From assembly GCA_934667105.1 (NCBI GenBank), contig CAKULG010000010.1, forward strand, positions 1-64,000: a stretch of DNA of 64,000 nucleotides, written 5' to 3'. Shown one piece after another: positions 33,613 to 41,591 of the stretch. Each line of letters starts with the position of its first letter. The first letter of the stretch is position 1. Both the position numbers and the translations under genes were made by a program. The notes beneath the pieces were generated by a model, which saw only the letters and a list, made by a program, of their open reading frames with translations, was not told where the DNA came from and ran no database searches. This stretch comes from an uncultured Clostridia bacterium (GTDB lineage: Bacteria > Bacillota > Clostridia > Christensenellales > Aristaeellaceae).

Positions 33613-35339
33613 TGCGCGCCCGCCTCCTTTTCCGAAAGCTGAGATAGACAGATTTCGCGGTACACCGGGCAATTCTGCATCAGTTCTTCATGTCGGCCCA
33701 TGCCCGCCATGCGGCCGTCGTCCAGCACGATAATTTCATCCGACTGCCGGATACTGCCCGCTCGCTGGGAAACGATAAACACCGTCATTTGATCGGTGGA
33801 GCGGGCGATGGCCTGGCGCAGGGCCGCGTCGGTGGCGAAATCCAGGGCGGAGGAAGCGTCGTCCAGCACCAGAATGGCGGGCTTACGCACCAGCGCCCGG
33901 GCGATGGTGAGCCGCTGGCGCTGGCCGCCGGAAAGGTTCTTGGCCCCTTCTTCAATGCGGTAATCCAGCTGCCCCGGCAGCTTTTCCACAAATTCCGCCG
34001 CCTGGGCGATCTTCAGCGCCGCCCAGATTTCCTCGTCCGTCGCGTCCTTTTTGCCCCATTGAATGTTCTGGCGCACCGTGCCCGAAAGCAGCGCCGCCCC
34101 CTGGGGCACCATGCCGATCATGCCCCGCAGCGCGTCCATGCGGTATTCCTGCACGTTTTTGCCAAACACCCGCACTTCCCCGTCCGTCGCGTCATACAGC
34201 CGGGCGATCAGCGAAACCAGCGTGGATTTACCGCTGCCCGTGCCGCCGATAATGCCGATGGTGCGGCCCGCGGGCACGGAAAAATCCAGCCCCGTCAGCG
34301 CGGAATCGCCGCCGCCGGGATAGGCGAAGGCGACGTGGGAAAAGGCCACCGCCGGGGCCGCCGCATCGGGCTGCGCTCCCGCGCCGTCCTTCAGGGCGGG
34401 CTGCATTTGCATGATTTCGCCCACGCGGCCCGCCGAGGCACCCGCCTTGGTGAAGATCACCACCAGGTTGGCCACGATGGCGATCTGCATGAGAATCTGG
34501 GCCAGATAATTGATAAAGGCGATGACCACGCCCTGGGTCAGCAGCCCCTCCTGCACCCGGCCCGCGCCCAGCCACAGCACCGCCAGCACCCCCAGATTCA
34601 TCACCACGGAGGTGACGGGGTTGAGCAGCGCGCTCCAATGCCCCACGCGGATGGCCGTGCGGGTGTAATCCTCCGCCGCGGCCTCAAAGCGCTGGGTTTC
34701 CTCCTTTTGCCGGGAGAAGGCGCGCACCACCCGGGCGCCCTCCAGGTTTTCCCGGCTGATGCGGGCCAGGCTGTCCAGCTTTTTTTGCAGCGTTTTAAAG
34801 AAGGGCAGGGATTTGCGCATCACAAAATACAGCAGCGCCGCAATGATAGGCGTTGTAATCAGGAAAACGGCGGACAGCTGAATATCCAGAATCATCGCCA
34901 TCACGATGGAGCCCACCGCCAGGAAGGGAGCGCGCACCACCAGGCGAATCAGCATGGCCAGGGCCTGCTGCAATTGATTCACGTCGCTGGTCATGCGGGT
35001 AATTAAGCCGGGCGCGCCGAGCTTATCGATATCCTGGGCGGAAAGCTGGTTGATTTTGGCAAACAGATCATGGCGCAGCTCGGTGCCGAAATTCTGGGAG
35101 GCCCGGGAGGCCACCACCTGGCACACCAGCGCCGTGCCCACGCCCACCAGCGCGATGAGCAGCATCAGCGCGCCCCGGGAGAAAATGATTTCCCGGTTGC
35201 CCGTCTTCACGCCGTCGTCCAGCAGGCTGGCCATCACCAGGGGCAGAATCAATTCCAGAATCGCTTCGATGAGCTTGAAGCTCTGGCCCAGAAAAATATC
35301 CCGGCGGTACTTCTTAAAATAGGGCCTGAGAAAATGCAA
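33609..35339 (-). CDS. ABC exporter subunit with degenerate Walker B (second heterodimer)
   Basis: 576 residues from the TTG at 35339, six bases or so behind AAAGGAGG; the protein then starts MHFLRPYFKKYRRD. Walker A GGTGSGKSTLV, intact signature LSGGQRQR, Walker B ILVLDDASSALD with Asp for the catalytic Glu. Promoter at 35374-35402. The earlier in-frame codons (up to 35402) fall inside that promoter and cannot be the start. Confidence 0.92.
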   Translation of the reverse strand: MHFLRPYFKKYRRDIFLGQSFKLIEAILELILPLVMASLLDDGVKTGNREIIFSRGALMLLIALVGVGTALVCQVVASRASQNFGTELRHDLFAKINQLSAQDIDKLGAPGLITRMTSDVNQLQQALAMLIRLVVRAPFLAVGSIVMAMILDIQLSAVFLITTPIIAALLYFVMRKSLPFFKTLQKKLDSLARISRENLEGARVVRAFSRQKEETQRFEAAAEDYTRTAIRVGHWSALLNPVTSVVMNLGVLAVLWLGAGRVQEGLLTQGVVIAFINYLAQILMQIAIVANLVVIFTKAGASAGRVGEIMQMQPALKDGAGAQPDAAAPAVAFSHVAFAYPGGGDSALTGLDFSVPAGRTIGIIGGTGSGKSTLVSLIARLYDATDGEVRVFGKNVQEYRMDALRGMIGMVPQGAALLSGTVRQNIQWGKKDATDEEIWAALKIAQAAEFVEKLPGQLDYRIEEGAKNLSGGQRQRLTIARALVRKPAILVLDDASSALDFATDAALRQAIARSTDQMTVFIVSQRAGSIRQSDEIIVLDDGRMAGMGRHEELMQNCPVYREICLSQLSEKEAGAQ

Positions 35340-35373
35340 GGCTACCCCTCCTTTGGGTATTGATAACGCTCTT

Positions 35374-35402
35374 ATTATACCCATCCGGTTCGCGCTTGGC
35401 AA
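35374..35402 (-). promoter_or_regulatory. Promoter of the second ABC exporter operon
   Basis: Minus strand TTGCCA (35402-35397), 17-base spacer, TATAAT (35379-35374). Transcription would start only about 20 bases before the ribosome-binding site. Confidence 0.82.
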
Positions 35403-35560
35403 GTGGGGAGGGAGGAAAGGATGCGCGCGGGAGAGATAGGCGGGGCGCGGGCTTCAGGCGACAACCTTAGAAGGAGCTTCGCCTTCAGCCGCGCTAAAAC
35501 CCGGCGCTTCAAGGCGCGGTTCCTCCGCCATGCTTTTTCGCTTCGTTTTCCTTCATAAAT

Positions 35561-35585
35561 AAAAAAACCCCGCCTTTCGGCGGGG
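35561..35585 (-). terminator. Terminator of the zinc-ribbon gene
   Basis: Minus strand CCCCGCC - GAAA - GGCGGGG followed by TTTTTTTATT, 13 bases behind the stop codon. Confidence 0.92.
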
Positions 35586-35597
35586 CCTTTGTTCCGA

Positions 35598-35879
35598 TTA
35601 CCTGCGCTGCATCGCGGCGAAGCACTCGCTGCAATAGACGGGGCGATCTTCGCGGGGCTGGAAGGGCACCTGCGTGGGCGCGCCGCAGTTGGCGCACACA
35701 GCATCGTGCATTTCGCGCGGGCCGTTGTTATTCCGCGCGGCCTTATGGGCCTGACGGCACTCACGGCAGCGGGTGGGCTCGTTCTGGAAGCCCTTTTCCG
35801 CATAGAATTCCTGCTCACCGGCTGTGAACACGAATTCCTTGCCACAGTCACGGCACACCAGCGTCTTGTCCTGATACAT
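35598..35879 (-). CDS. Zinc-ribbon protein
   Basis: 93 residues carrying four CxxC knuckles: CRDC near residue 9, CREC near 38, CANC near 62 and CSEC near 83, i.e. two zinc ribbons. The first half (KEFVFTAGEQEFYAEKGF) is a domain widespread in Clostridia and Chloroflexi; the second (PTQVPFQPREDRPVYCSECF) is typical of its usual partner. Likely a nucleic-acid-associated protein, but the function is not established. It is preceded by a 240-base structured leader with its own promoter and followed by a strong terminator, so its expression is probably set by that leader. Confidence 0.88.
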   Translation of the reverse strand: MYQDKTLVCRDCGKEFVFTAGEQEFYAEKGFQNEPTRCRECRQAHKAARNNNGPREMHDAVCANCGAPTQVPFQPREDRPVYCSECFAAMQRR

Positions 35880-35909
35880 TGTCTTGCGACCCCCTGATAA
35901 AAATGTCGG

Positions 35910-36121
35910 TTAGCTTCGGCTGACCTGGTCTTTGCCCCCACACTCGCCGGCCGGGATTTTGCTCTGCGCCTTCGCGCCCTCACGCCGTCCTCTCGCGCTT
36001 GATGCGCGGCCGGGCTTACTTCTAGACCGCACCATGCTCACCGGAAATTTTTCCGGCTTACGTGGACCGCTTCGCCTGCGACTGGCATCGGCTTGCAACC
36101 ACAGACCCGATTTTGCCAACC
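35910..36121 (-). ncRNA. Candidate structured RNA leader of the zinc-ribbon gene
   Basis: The transcript from the promoter at 36128-36156 would begin at about 36121. Its first bases GGUUGGC (36121-36115) can pair with GUCAGCC (35924-35918), and GGUCU (36107-36103) with AGACC (35931-35927), a long-range closing helix. Inside are hairpins CCGGAA/UUCCGG (36041-36056), GCGC/GCGC (35995-36007) and CCGGCCG / CGGCCGG between 36015 and 35945. The 3' closing strand also belongs to a competing hairpin GGUCAGC - CGAA - GCUAACC followed by a U-run, as in a switch. I cannot name the class; the raiA motif is one possibility. Confidence 0.55.
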
Positions 36122-36127
36122 GCCGTC

Positions 36128-36156
36128 ATTATAGACTTTTTTTCGGATAAACGCAA
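36128..36156 (-). promoter_or_regulatory. Promoter of the structured RNA / zinc-ribbon gene
   Basis: Minus strand TTGCGT (36156-36151), 17-base spacer, TATAAT (36133-36128). Confidence 0.78.
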
Positions 36157-36218
36157 GCGCTTTAGGAGATTTTTGGGCCTTTTTTCCTAAAAAAATTTCA
36201 AAGTAATTATTTCCATGC

Positions 36219-37058
36219 TTAAAAGGCGGCGCACAGCGCGTCGTAGGCGGCGGCAAGGCCGTCCCGGGCGCAATCCGCCGTGGCTTTTCCGGAAAGAAGG
36301 GCCCGGGTCATCCCGGCGCAGAAGGCGTCCCCCGCGCCGGTGAGAGGGCGCGCGGGCAGGGGCTGGGCGGGCAGGCGGCCCCGGCTTTCCGCATCGGCGT
36401 AATATACGCCCTCCGCCCCCAGGGAAATGAACACGCGCCGCACCCCCGACGCCAGCAGCCGTTCCGCCGCTGCGGGCGCGCCTTGGCAGCCGGTGAGCGC
36501 CTCCGCCTCCATCAAATTGGGCTTTATGGCGGCCAGGCGATTCAGAAGGGGCTGCACCCGGCCCGCTTTCGCCACGCTGACGGGATCGAGAATCAGGGGC
36601 AGGGGAATATGCCGGGCGGCGAAGGCCAGCGTGTCCGGGGCCAGGTTCGCATCCAGCACGCAGCCGTCAAAGCCCGCCAGGGCGGGCAGCCGCGCTTCCA
36701 GCGCCTGGGGGGTCAGGGCCTCCAGGGCGCGCATATCGTTCACCCCCGCCAGCATATCCCCCTGCTCGTCATGCACGCACAGATAGCAGGGGGAGGGGTA
36801 CGCCGTTTTCAGGGAAAGGGAGAGATCAATGCCATCCCGGGCGCAGGCCTCCGTCAGCAGGCGGGCCCATGCGTCGTCGCCCAGGACGGTGAGCAGCGAA
36901 ACCTCCGCCCCCAGGGCGGCCAGCCGGGCGGCGATATTCCGCCCCACGCCCCCGGGCCGGGAAACGATGCGGCCGGGGGTGGAATCCCGAGGCAGCAGGG
37001 GCTGGCCGGGCCAGCCCAGCAAATCTAAATTCATTCCGCCCACCACCAGTACGCGCAT
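36219..37058 (-). CDS. PfkB-family kinase, pseudouridine kinase-like
   Basis: 279 residues. Ribokinase fold: MRVLVVGGMNLDLLG start, GGVGRNIAARLAALGAEV substrate motif, and the ATP/catalytic motif PLTGAGDAFCAGMTRAL with the base Asp. The patterns DPVSVAKAGRVQPLL and IKPNLMEAEALTG resemble pseudouridine kinase PsuK more than ribokinase or fructokinase, but no psuG is adjacent. Last gene of a long minus-strand run starting at ruvC. It begins five bases behind the 71-residue gene, with no clear own promoter. Substrate not certain. Confidence 0.82.
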   Translation of the reverse strand: MRVLVVGGMNLDLLGWPGQPLLPRDSTPGRIVSRPGGVGRNIAARLAALGAEVSLLTVLGDDAWARLLTEACARDGIDLSLSLKTAYPSPCYLCVHDEQGDMLAGVNDMRALEALTPQALEARLPALAGFDGCVLDANLAPDTLAFAARHIPLPLILDPVSVAKAGRVQPLLNRLAAIKPNLMEAEALTGCQGAPAAAERLLASGVRRVFISLGAEGVYYADAESRGRLPAQPLPARPLTGAGDAFCAGMTRALLSGKATADCARDGLAAAYDALCAAF

Positions 37059-37062
37059 AAGG

Positions 37063-37278
37063 TTACGCCTCCGTTTCGTCCAGGGCGTCCGCCGCCTGGG
37101 CAAGGCGCGCCAGCGCCGCGTCCATGCGGGCGATATCCGCCTTGATAGCCGCCGCCGCTTCCGCCTCCAGGCTTTCCTGGGCCTCGTCGCGAATATCCTC
37201 CAGATCGGCCATCAGATCGTCCAGGCCCTCCCGAATCTGCTCCAAATCCTGTTGATAAGCGTACAGCTTCGTTTTCAT
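37063..37278 (-). CDS. Small coiled-coil hypothetical protein
   Basis: 71 residues, charged and Ala-rich, predicted to be one long helical coiled coil (LEQIREGLDDLMADLEDI). Ribosome-binding site AAAGGCGG upstream and tight packing between queA and the PfkB kinase gene support a real gene. No family recognised. Confidence 0.65.
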   Translation of the reverse strand: MKTKLYAYQQDLEQIREGLDDLMADLEDIRDEAQESLEAEAAAAIKADIARMDAALARLAQAADALDETEA

Positions 37279-37299
37279 TTTTCCGCCTTTCTTTCTGGG

Positions 37300-38331
37300 T
37301 TAATCATCCAGAATCAGCATGCAATCCCCGAAGGAGAAGAAGCGGTATTCCTTTTCCACCGCCTCCCGGTAAGCGTCCAGGGCCTGCTCCCGGCCCATGA
37401 GGGCGGAAATGAGCATCAACAGCGTGCTTTCGGGCAAATGGAAATTGGTCAGCAGCACGTCCGTGGCCTTCAGCTTCACCCCCGGGGTGATAAAAATGCT
37501 GGTGTTGCCCATGCCGGGATGCACAATTCCGTCATCATCCGCCACCGTTTCCAGCGTGCGCACCGAGGTGGTGCCGATGCAGATGACGCGGCCCCCCGCC
37601 GCCCGGGCGGCGTTGATCTTTTCCGCCGCTTCGGGCGTAACCTCGTAGTATTCCGAATGCATCACATGCTGGCTCACATCCTCCACCTTAACGGGGCGGA
37701 AGGTGCCAAGCCCCACATGCAGCAGCACGGGCACGATTTCCACGCCCTTTTCCCGCACACGGGAAAGCACCTCGGGCGTGAAATGCAGCCCGGCCGTGGG
37801 CGCGGCGGCGCTTCCCTCCTGCTTGGCGTACACCGTCTGGTATTGGGAGGGATCCGCCAGCTTTTCATGAATATAGGGGGGCAGGGGCATTTCGCCCAGC
37901 CGGTCCAGCAGTTCCTCAAACACGCCGTTATAAAGGAAGCGCACGATACGGCCGCCCGCGTCGGTGGTATCCCCGATTTCCGCCCGCAGCAGGCCTTCCC
38001 CAAAGGAAACCAGCGCGCCCTTTTTCAATCGGCGGCCCGGGCGCACCAGCGTTTCCCATTCGTCCTGATTTCGCCGCTTGAGCAGCAGAATTTCCACCGG
38101 CACATGGGTATCCTCTTTTTCGCCCAGCAGCCGGGCGGGGATCACCTTGGTCTGGTTAATGACCATCACATCGCCGGGACGCAGAAAATCGGGAAGCTCG
38201 CGGAAAATTTTATCCTCCCGCCTGCCCGAAAGGCGGTGAATCACCATCATGCGGGCTGCGTCCCGGGGCTGGGCGGGAGTTTGCGCGATGAGGCGCTGGG
38301 GCAGATCATAATAAAAATCCGATGTTTTCAT
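37300..38331 (-). CDS. queA: S-adenosylmethionine:tRNA ribosyltransferase-isomerase
   Basis: 343 residues starting MKTSDFYYDLPQRLIAQ. Family motifs include RMMVIHR, FLRPGDVMVINQTKVIPAR and STLLMLISALMG. It transfers the ribosyl part of SAM to preQ1-modified tRNA, giving epoxyqueuosine, the penultimate step in queuosine synthesis. I use the ATG at 38331; one four codons upstream touches the ribosome-binding site. It follows the GNAT gene in the run that starts at ruvC, the common ruvCAB-queA order of Firmicutes; tgt is not in the window. Confidence 0.97.
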   Translation of the reverse strand: MKTSDFYYDLPQRLIAQTPAQPRDAARMMVIHRLSGRREDKIFRELPDFLRPGDVMVINQTKVIPARLLGEKEDTHVPVEILLLKRRNQDEWETLVRPGRRLKKGALVSFGEGLLRAEIGDTTDAGGRIVRFLYNGVFEELLDRLGEMPLPPYIHEKLADPSQYQTVYAKQEGSAAAPTAGLHFTPEVLSRVREKGVEIVPVLLHVGLGTFRPVKVEDVSQHVMHSEYYEVTPEAAEKINAARAAGGRVICIGTTSVRTLETVADDDGIVHPGMGNTSIFITPGVKLKATDVLLTNFHLPESTLLMLISALMGREQALDAYREAVEKEYRFFSFGDCMLILDD

Positions 38332-38355
38332 GGGGCAACGCATCCTTTATTTGTG

Positions 38356-38847
38356 TTATGCCTGGGGCCGCGTCCATTGGTAGGCCAGGCGCGGGCCCAC
38401 GCCCTCCAATTGAACGACGCCGCAATATACGAAGCCGTGCTTTTCCGCCAGGCGCTGCATGGGCTGATTATCCGCGTGGGTATCCATCCGCACCGCCAGA
38501 TAGCGCGCCTTGGCGAAATCCGCGCAGACGGCGAACACCCCGGGCACGCGCCCGTCGGAGGCGATGCGGTGAATGGTGGCGTAGGGCAGGGCGTTGGGCC
38601 AGGCGCCGTCGATCTGGGCGTAGGAGGGATCCGCCCCCGGAATGAGGGCGAACACCCCATGCACCCCGCCCGCCGCCTCCACGGCGTAAAGCTGTCCCGC
38701 GGCAATATCCTCGGTCAGGGTTTCGGGGTCGGGATAAATGGCGCTCCATTGATGGGGATTGCCGTTGGCCCGCATATACGCCTTAGCGGCGGCATAGACG
38801 CGGGCAAATTCAGGAAGATCGGCCGGCACGGCCGGACGAATGCGCAT
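38356..38847 (-). CDS. GNAT-family N-acetyltransferase
   Basis: 163 residues starting MRIRPAVPADLPEFARVYAA behind AAAGGAG. GNAT fold: acidic N-terminal helix, the central beta strands with YAVEAAGGVHGVFALI, and the C-terminal ADNQPMQRLAEKHGFVYCG typical of acetyl-CoA-dependent acetyltransferases. Substrate unknown. It lies between ruvB and queA in the same direction. Confidence 0.92.
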   Translation of the reverse strand: MRIRPAVPADLPEFARVYAAAKAYMRANGNPHQWSAIYPDPETLTEDIAAGQLYAVEAAGGVHGVFALIPGADPSYAQIDGAWPNALPYATIHRIASDGRVPGVFAVCADFAKARYLAVRMDTHADNQPMQRLAEKHGFVYCGVVQLEGVGPRLAYQWTRPQA

Positions 38848-38930
38848 AAAAAACGCTCCTTTCGCTTCGCGCGTGTTTCCGAATTCGCCGGGCCGCATTT
38901 TCGTCGTCCGGCTTATTTTAGAAGCGCACG

Positions 38931-39977
38931 TTAAAACAGCGCCGTCTGCTCGTTTTCCGGCTCCAAGTTTTCAGGGGCGGGGGCAGGGGGCGTTTTGCCC
39001 AAATGGGCGTAGGCGGCGGGGGTGGCCAGGCGGCCCCGGGGAGTGCGCATCACAAAGCCCAGCTGCATCAGATAGGGCTCGTACACATCCTCGATGGTCA
39101 CGGCGTCCTCCCCGGTGACGGCGGCCAGGGTGTCCAGGCCCACGGGCCCGCCGCCGAATTTATCGATCATGGCGGAAAGCACCGCCCGGTCCACCCGGTC
39201 CAGGCCCAGCGCGTCCACATCCTGCATATTCAGGCTGGCCTGGGCCACCTGGGCGGTAATCCGGCCGTCGCCCCGCACCTGGGCGAAATCCCGCACCCGC
39301 TTGAGCAGGCGGTTAGCGATGCGGGGGGTGCCCCGGCTGCGGCGGGCGATTTCCAGAATACCTTCGTCGTCATAGGGCATGCCCAGAATGCCGGCGGAAC
39401 GGGCCACGATGCGGGAAAGCTCCTGGGGCGAATACATTTCCAGCCGGAAGATGATGCCGAAGCGATCCCGCAGCGGCGCGGAAAGCCGCCCCGCCCGGGT
39501 GGTGGCTCCCACCAGGGTAAATTTGGGCAGATCCAGCCGCATGGAGCGGGCGGTGGGCCCCTTGCCGATCATAATATCCAGGGCGTAATCCTCCATGGCG
39601 GGGTAAAGCACCTCCTCCACCGCTCGGGACAGGCGGTGAATTTCATCGATAAACAGAATATCCCCCGCGTTCAGGTTGGTGAGGATGGAGGCCAAATCCC
39701 CCGGCCGCTCGATGGCGGGGCCCGAGGTGACGCGGATATTCTGGCCCATTTCCGCCGCCACGATGCAGGCCAGGGTGGTCTTGCCCAGGCCCGGCGGGCC
39801 GTAGAGCAGAATGTGATCCAGCGCGTCGTGGCGCTTGAGGGCGGCGTCGATATAAATGCTCAGGCTGTTTTTCACCTTGTCCTGGCCGATATATTCCCGC
39901 AGATGATGCGGCCGCAGGGAGGCGTCAATTTCTTCATCCTCGGGCCGCATGCCGCTCATGACCAGACGATCGTCCAT
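38931..39977 (-). CDS. ruvB: Holliday junction branch-migration ATPase RuvB
   Basis: 348 residues: Walker A GPPGLGKTTLA, Walker B ILFIDEIHRLS, sensor 1 LVGATTRAGRLSAPLRDRFG and the C-terminal winged helix ending TPRGRLATPAAYAHLG. Forms hexameric rings that drive branch migration with RuvA. The usual length. Third of ruvC-ruvA-ruvB on the minus strand. Confidence 0.99.
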   Translation of the reverse strand: MDDRLVMSGMRPEDEEIDASLRPHHLREYIGQDKVKNSLSIYIDAALKRHDALDHILLYGPPGLGKTTLACIVAAEMGQNIRVTSGPAIERPGDLASILTNLNAGDILFIDEIHRLSRAVEEVLYPAMEDYALDIMIGKGPTARSMRLDLPKFTLVGATTRAGRLSAPLRDRFGIIFRLEMYSPQELSRIVARSAGILGMPYDDEGILEIARRSRGTPRIANRLLKRVRDFAQVRGDGRITAQVAQASLNMQDVDALGLDRVDRAVLSAMIDKFGGGPVGLDTLAAVTGEDAVTIEDVYEPYLMQLGFVMRTPRGRLATPAAYAHLGKTPPAPAPENLEPENEQTALF

Positions 39978-40061
39978 AAGCGTCCTTCTTTCTTCCTAGT
40001 TTTTAATAAGAAAATGATGCGCCAAATGCGAGGCCGCTTTTGCAGGCTTGCGTTTGTCGCT

Positions 40062-40661
40062 TTACATGCCCGCCATGCCTCGCAGCGCCAGGCGCACCAG
40101 TTCGTTGGCCGAATCGCTCTGGCCGCGCACCAGGGAAACGGCCCGGGCGGCCTCGGCGGGGGTGTAGCCCAGGGCCTGCAGGGCGGCCAGGGCCTCGGCG
40201 GCGGCGTCCTCCTGGGCGGGGGGCAGGGGCGCGGCGGCGGGGGCGGCTTCCAGATCGCTCTCCATTACCTTTTCCTTTAATTCCAGGGCAATGCGCTGGG
40301 CTGTTTTCTTGCCCACCCCCGGCGCCCGGGAAAGGGCGGCCGCATCCCCTGTCACGATGGCCAGCGTCAGATCGCGCAGGGGCATGGCCCCTAGAATGGA
40401 CAGGGCCAGTTTGGGCCCCACCCCGCTGACGGACAGCAGCCTGAGAAACATGGATTTTTCCTCCGGCGTGGCGAAGCCGAAAAGCTCCATGGCGTCCTCC
40501 CGCACGGAAAAGTAGGTGTACGCCTTCATGGTTTCGCCAATAGAGGGCGTTTCCTGCAGCGTGGTCATGCTGCACGAAAGCAGATAGCCCACGCCGCCCA
40601 CATCCAGCACCAGCTCGTTGGCCCCTTTATCGGCCACCACGCCCTTTAAATATGCGTACAT
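40062..40661 (-). CDS. ruvA: Holliday junction-binding protein RuvA
   Basis: 199 residues: OB domain (MYAYLKGVVADKGANELVLD), two helix-hairpin-helix motifs (FLRLLSVSGVGPKLALSIL; APGVGKKTAQRIALELK), an Ala/Pro linker and the mobile RuvB-binding domain III (LQALGYTPAEAARAV). It targets RuvB to four-way junctions. Lies 18 bases behind ruvC. Confidence 0.98.
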   Translation of the reverse strand: MYAYLKGVVADKGANELVLDVGGVGYLLSCSMTTLQETPSIGETMKAYTYFSVREDAMELFGFATPEEKSMFLRLLSVSGVGPKLALSILGAMPLRDLTLAIVTGDAAALSRAPGVGKKTAQRIALELKEKVMESDLEAAPAAAPLPPAQEDAAAEALAALQALGYTPAEAARAVSLVRGQSDSANELVRLALRGMAGM

Positions 40662-40679
40662 TCGCCCGTTCTCCCCCTG

Positions 40680-41174
40680 TTATTTCATTCGGAATTGTTC
40701 CTTCATTCGCCCCGAGGCGGCGTGGGTCAGCGCAGCGGCCACCGCGTCCGCCGCGTCATCGGGGCGGATGATGTCCGGTAGGGCCAGCTGCATTTTCACC
40801 ATCAGCTGCACCTGGCGCTTGTCCGCCTTGCCATAGCCCGTCACCGCCTGCTTGATCTGCATGGGCGTGTATTCGTACATGGGCCGCCCGTACTCCGCGC
40901 AGGCGCACAGAGCGCACCCCCGCGCCGCCCCCACGTTCAGGGCCGTGGTCACGTTCCGGGCGAAAAATAATTCTTCAAATACGATTTCGTCGGGATGATA
41001 CAGGGTGCAGATGTCCCGCACATCCAGAAATATTTTGTGCAGCCGCTCATGCATGGGCATGTCCGGCGGGGTGATGACGGCGCTGGTCATCACCAGCGCG
41101 CTTTTGCGATAATCCGTATCAATTACGCCCCATCCCATGGTGGCCAGGCCGGGGTCGATTCCCAGTATCCGCAT
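40680..41174 (-). CDS. ruvC: Holliday junction resolvase RuvC
   Basis: 164 residues from ATG 41174 behind GGGAGGAG: MRILGIDPGLATMGWGVID with catalytic Asp7, the second acidic residue in FEELFFARN, and the terminal pair in DDAADAVAAALTHA. It cleaves Holliday junctions after RuvAB migration. First gene of the ruv run, with the promoter at 41202-41231. Confidence 0.98.
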   Translation of the reverse strand: MRILGIDPGLATMGWGVIDTDYRKSALVMTSAVITPPDMPMHERLHKIFLDVRDICTLYHPDEIVFEELFFARNVTTALNVGAARGCALCACAEYGRPMYEYTPMQIKQAVTGYGKADKRQVQLMVKMQLALPDIIRPDDAADAVAAALTHAASGRMKEQFRMK

Positions 41175-41201
41175 ACCCTTCTCCTCCCGATGCATCTGCT
41201 T

Positions 41202-41231
41202 ATTATAGCCCGTCCACGCGCCTTTTGTCAA
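41202..41231 (-). promoter_or_regulatory. ruvC operon promoter
   Basis: Minus strand TTGACA (41231-41226), 18-base spacer, TATAAT (41207-41202). No LexA-type site was recognised next to it. Confidence 0.82.
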
Positions 41232-41260
41232 ACTCGTGAGGAAGGAAAAGGATAATAAAT

Positions 41261-41301
41261 GCGGGGGAACCATTCTTTGGAGGCCAAAGAATGGTTCCCC
41301 C
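41261..41301 (+). repeat. Palindrome a, copy 4 (perfect)
   Basis: GGGGGAACCATTCTTTGG and CCAAAGAATGGTTCCCCC form a perfect 18-bp stem around AGG. It lies about 30 bases upstream of the ruvC promoter, so this copy is at a gene's 5' side. Confidence 0.88.
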
Positions 41302-41368
41302 TTCCGCAACCTCAATCGGCGCGGCGGTTCGCTGCCGCTTCCGCCGCTTGTTTCGGTTGACTCGCGGG
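41300..41368 (+). repeat. Intergenic repeat module d, copy 2
   Basis: Same string as 11318-11376 (CTTCCGCA, then GGCGCGGCGGTTCGCTGCCG and TTGTTTCGGTTGACTC), with nine extra bases CCGCCGCTT that duplicate a neighbour. Confidence 0.65.
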
Positions 41369-41378
41369 GCTCCCTCCT

Positions 41379-41436
41379 CCAAGAAAGCCGATTGGGAAGG
41401 AAAGGGTAAAAAGAAATCGGCTTGTTTCTCCGCCAG
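41379..41436 (+). repeat. Intergenic repeat module b
   Basis: CCAAGAAAGCCGATTGGG to GGCTTGTTTCTCCGCC. The inner arms AAGCCGATT / AATCGGCTT pair perfectly over nine bases. It meets an inverted copy at its right end. Confidence 0.8.
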
Positions 41437-41481
41437 CTCCCCGATTTTCTGTCTCCTGAATTTTTTCAATCGTTTTCTTGG
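41433..41481 (-). repeat. Intergenic repeat module b, inverted and diverged
   Basis: CCAGCTCCCCGATTTTCTG to CAATCGTTTTCTTGG. Recognisable by its ends and spacing; one arm is mutated (CGATT / AATCG remain paired). Forms a head-to-head pair with 41379-41436. Confidence 0.6.
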
Positions 41482-41488
41482 AAAGGGC

Positions 41489-41531
41489 CTGGGGGAACCA
41501 TTTCTTGATCTTCAAAGAATGGTTCCCCCAG
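41489..41531 (-). repeat. Palindrome a, copy 5
   Basis: CTGGGGGAACCATT and AATGGTTCCCCCAG pair perfectly; the apex (TCTTGATCTTCAAAG) is partly unpaired. About 60 bases behind the stop codon of the amino-acid ATPase gene, which also has a GC hairpin at 41555-41577. Confidence 0.8.
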
Positions 41532-41591
41532 CTTATTATTTAAGCGGTTTTCTCGGCGGGAGGGCGGTTCCCCCGCCATATCGCGCCCTTA

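Noticed and set aside
35880..36121. tmRNA, RNase P RNA or SRP RNA
   Set aside because: None of the hallmark strings of these RNAs (tmRNA tag frame and tRNA-like ends, RNase P GAGGAAAGTCC, SRP GGAAGGAAGC) occurs here or at 44.3 kb.
41175..41260. LexA (SOS) box in front of ruvC
   Set aside because: I looked for GAACN4GTTC-like sites near the promoter and saw none that was convincing.
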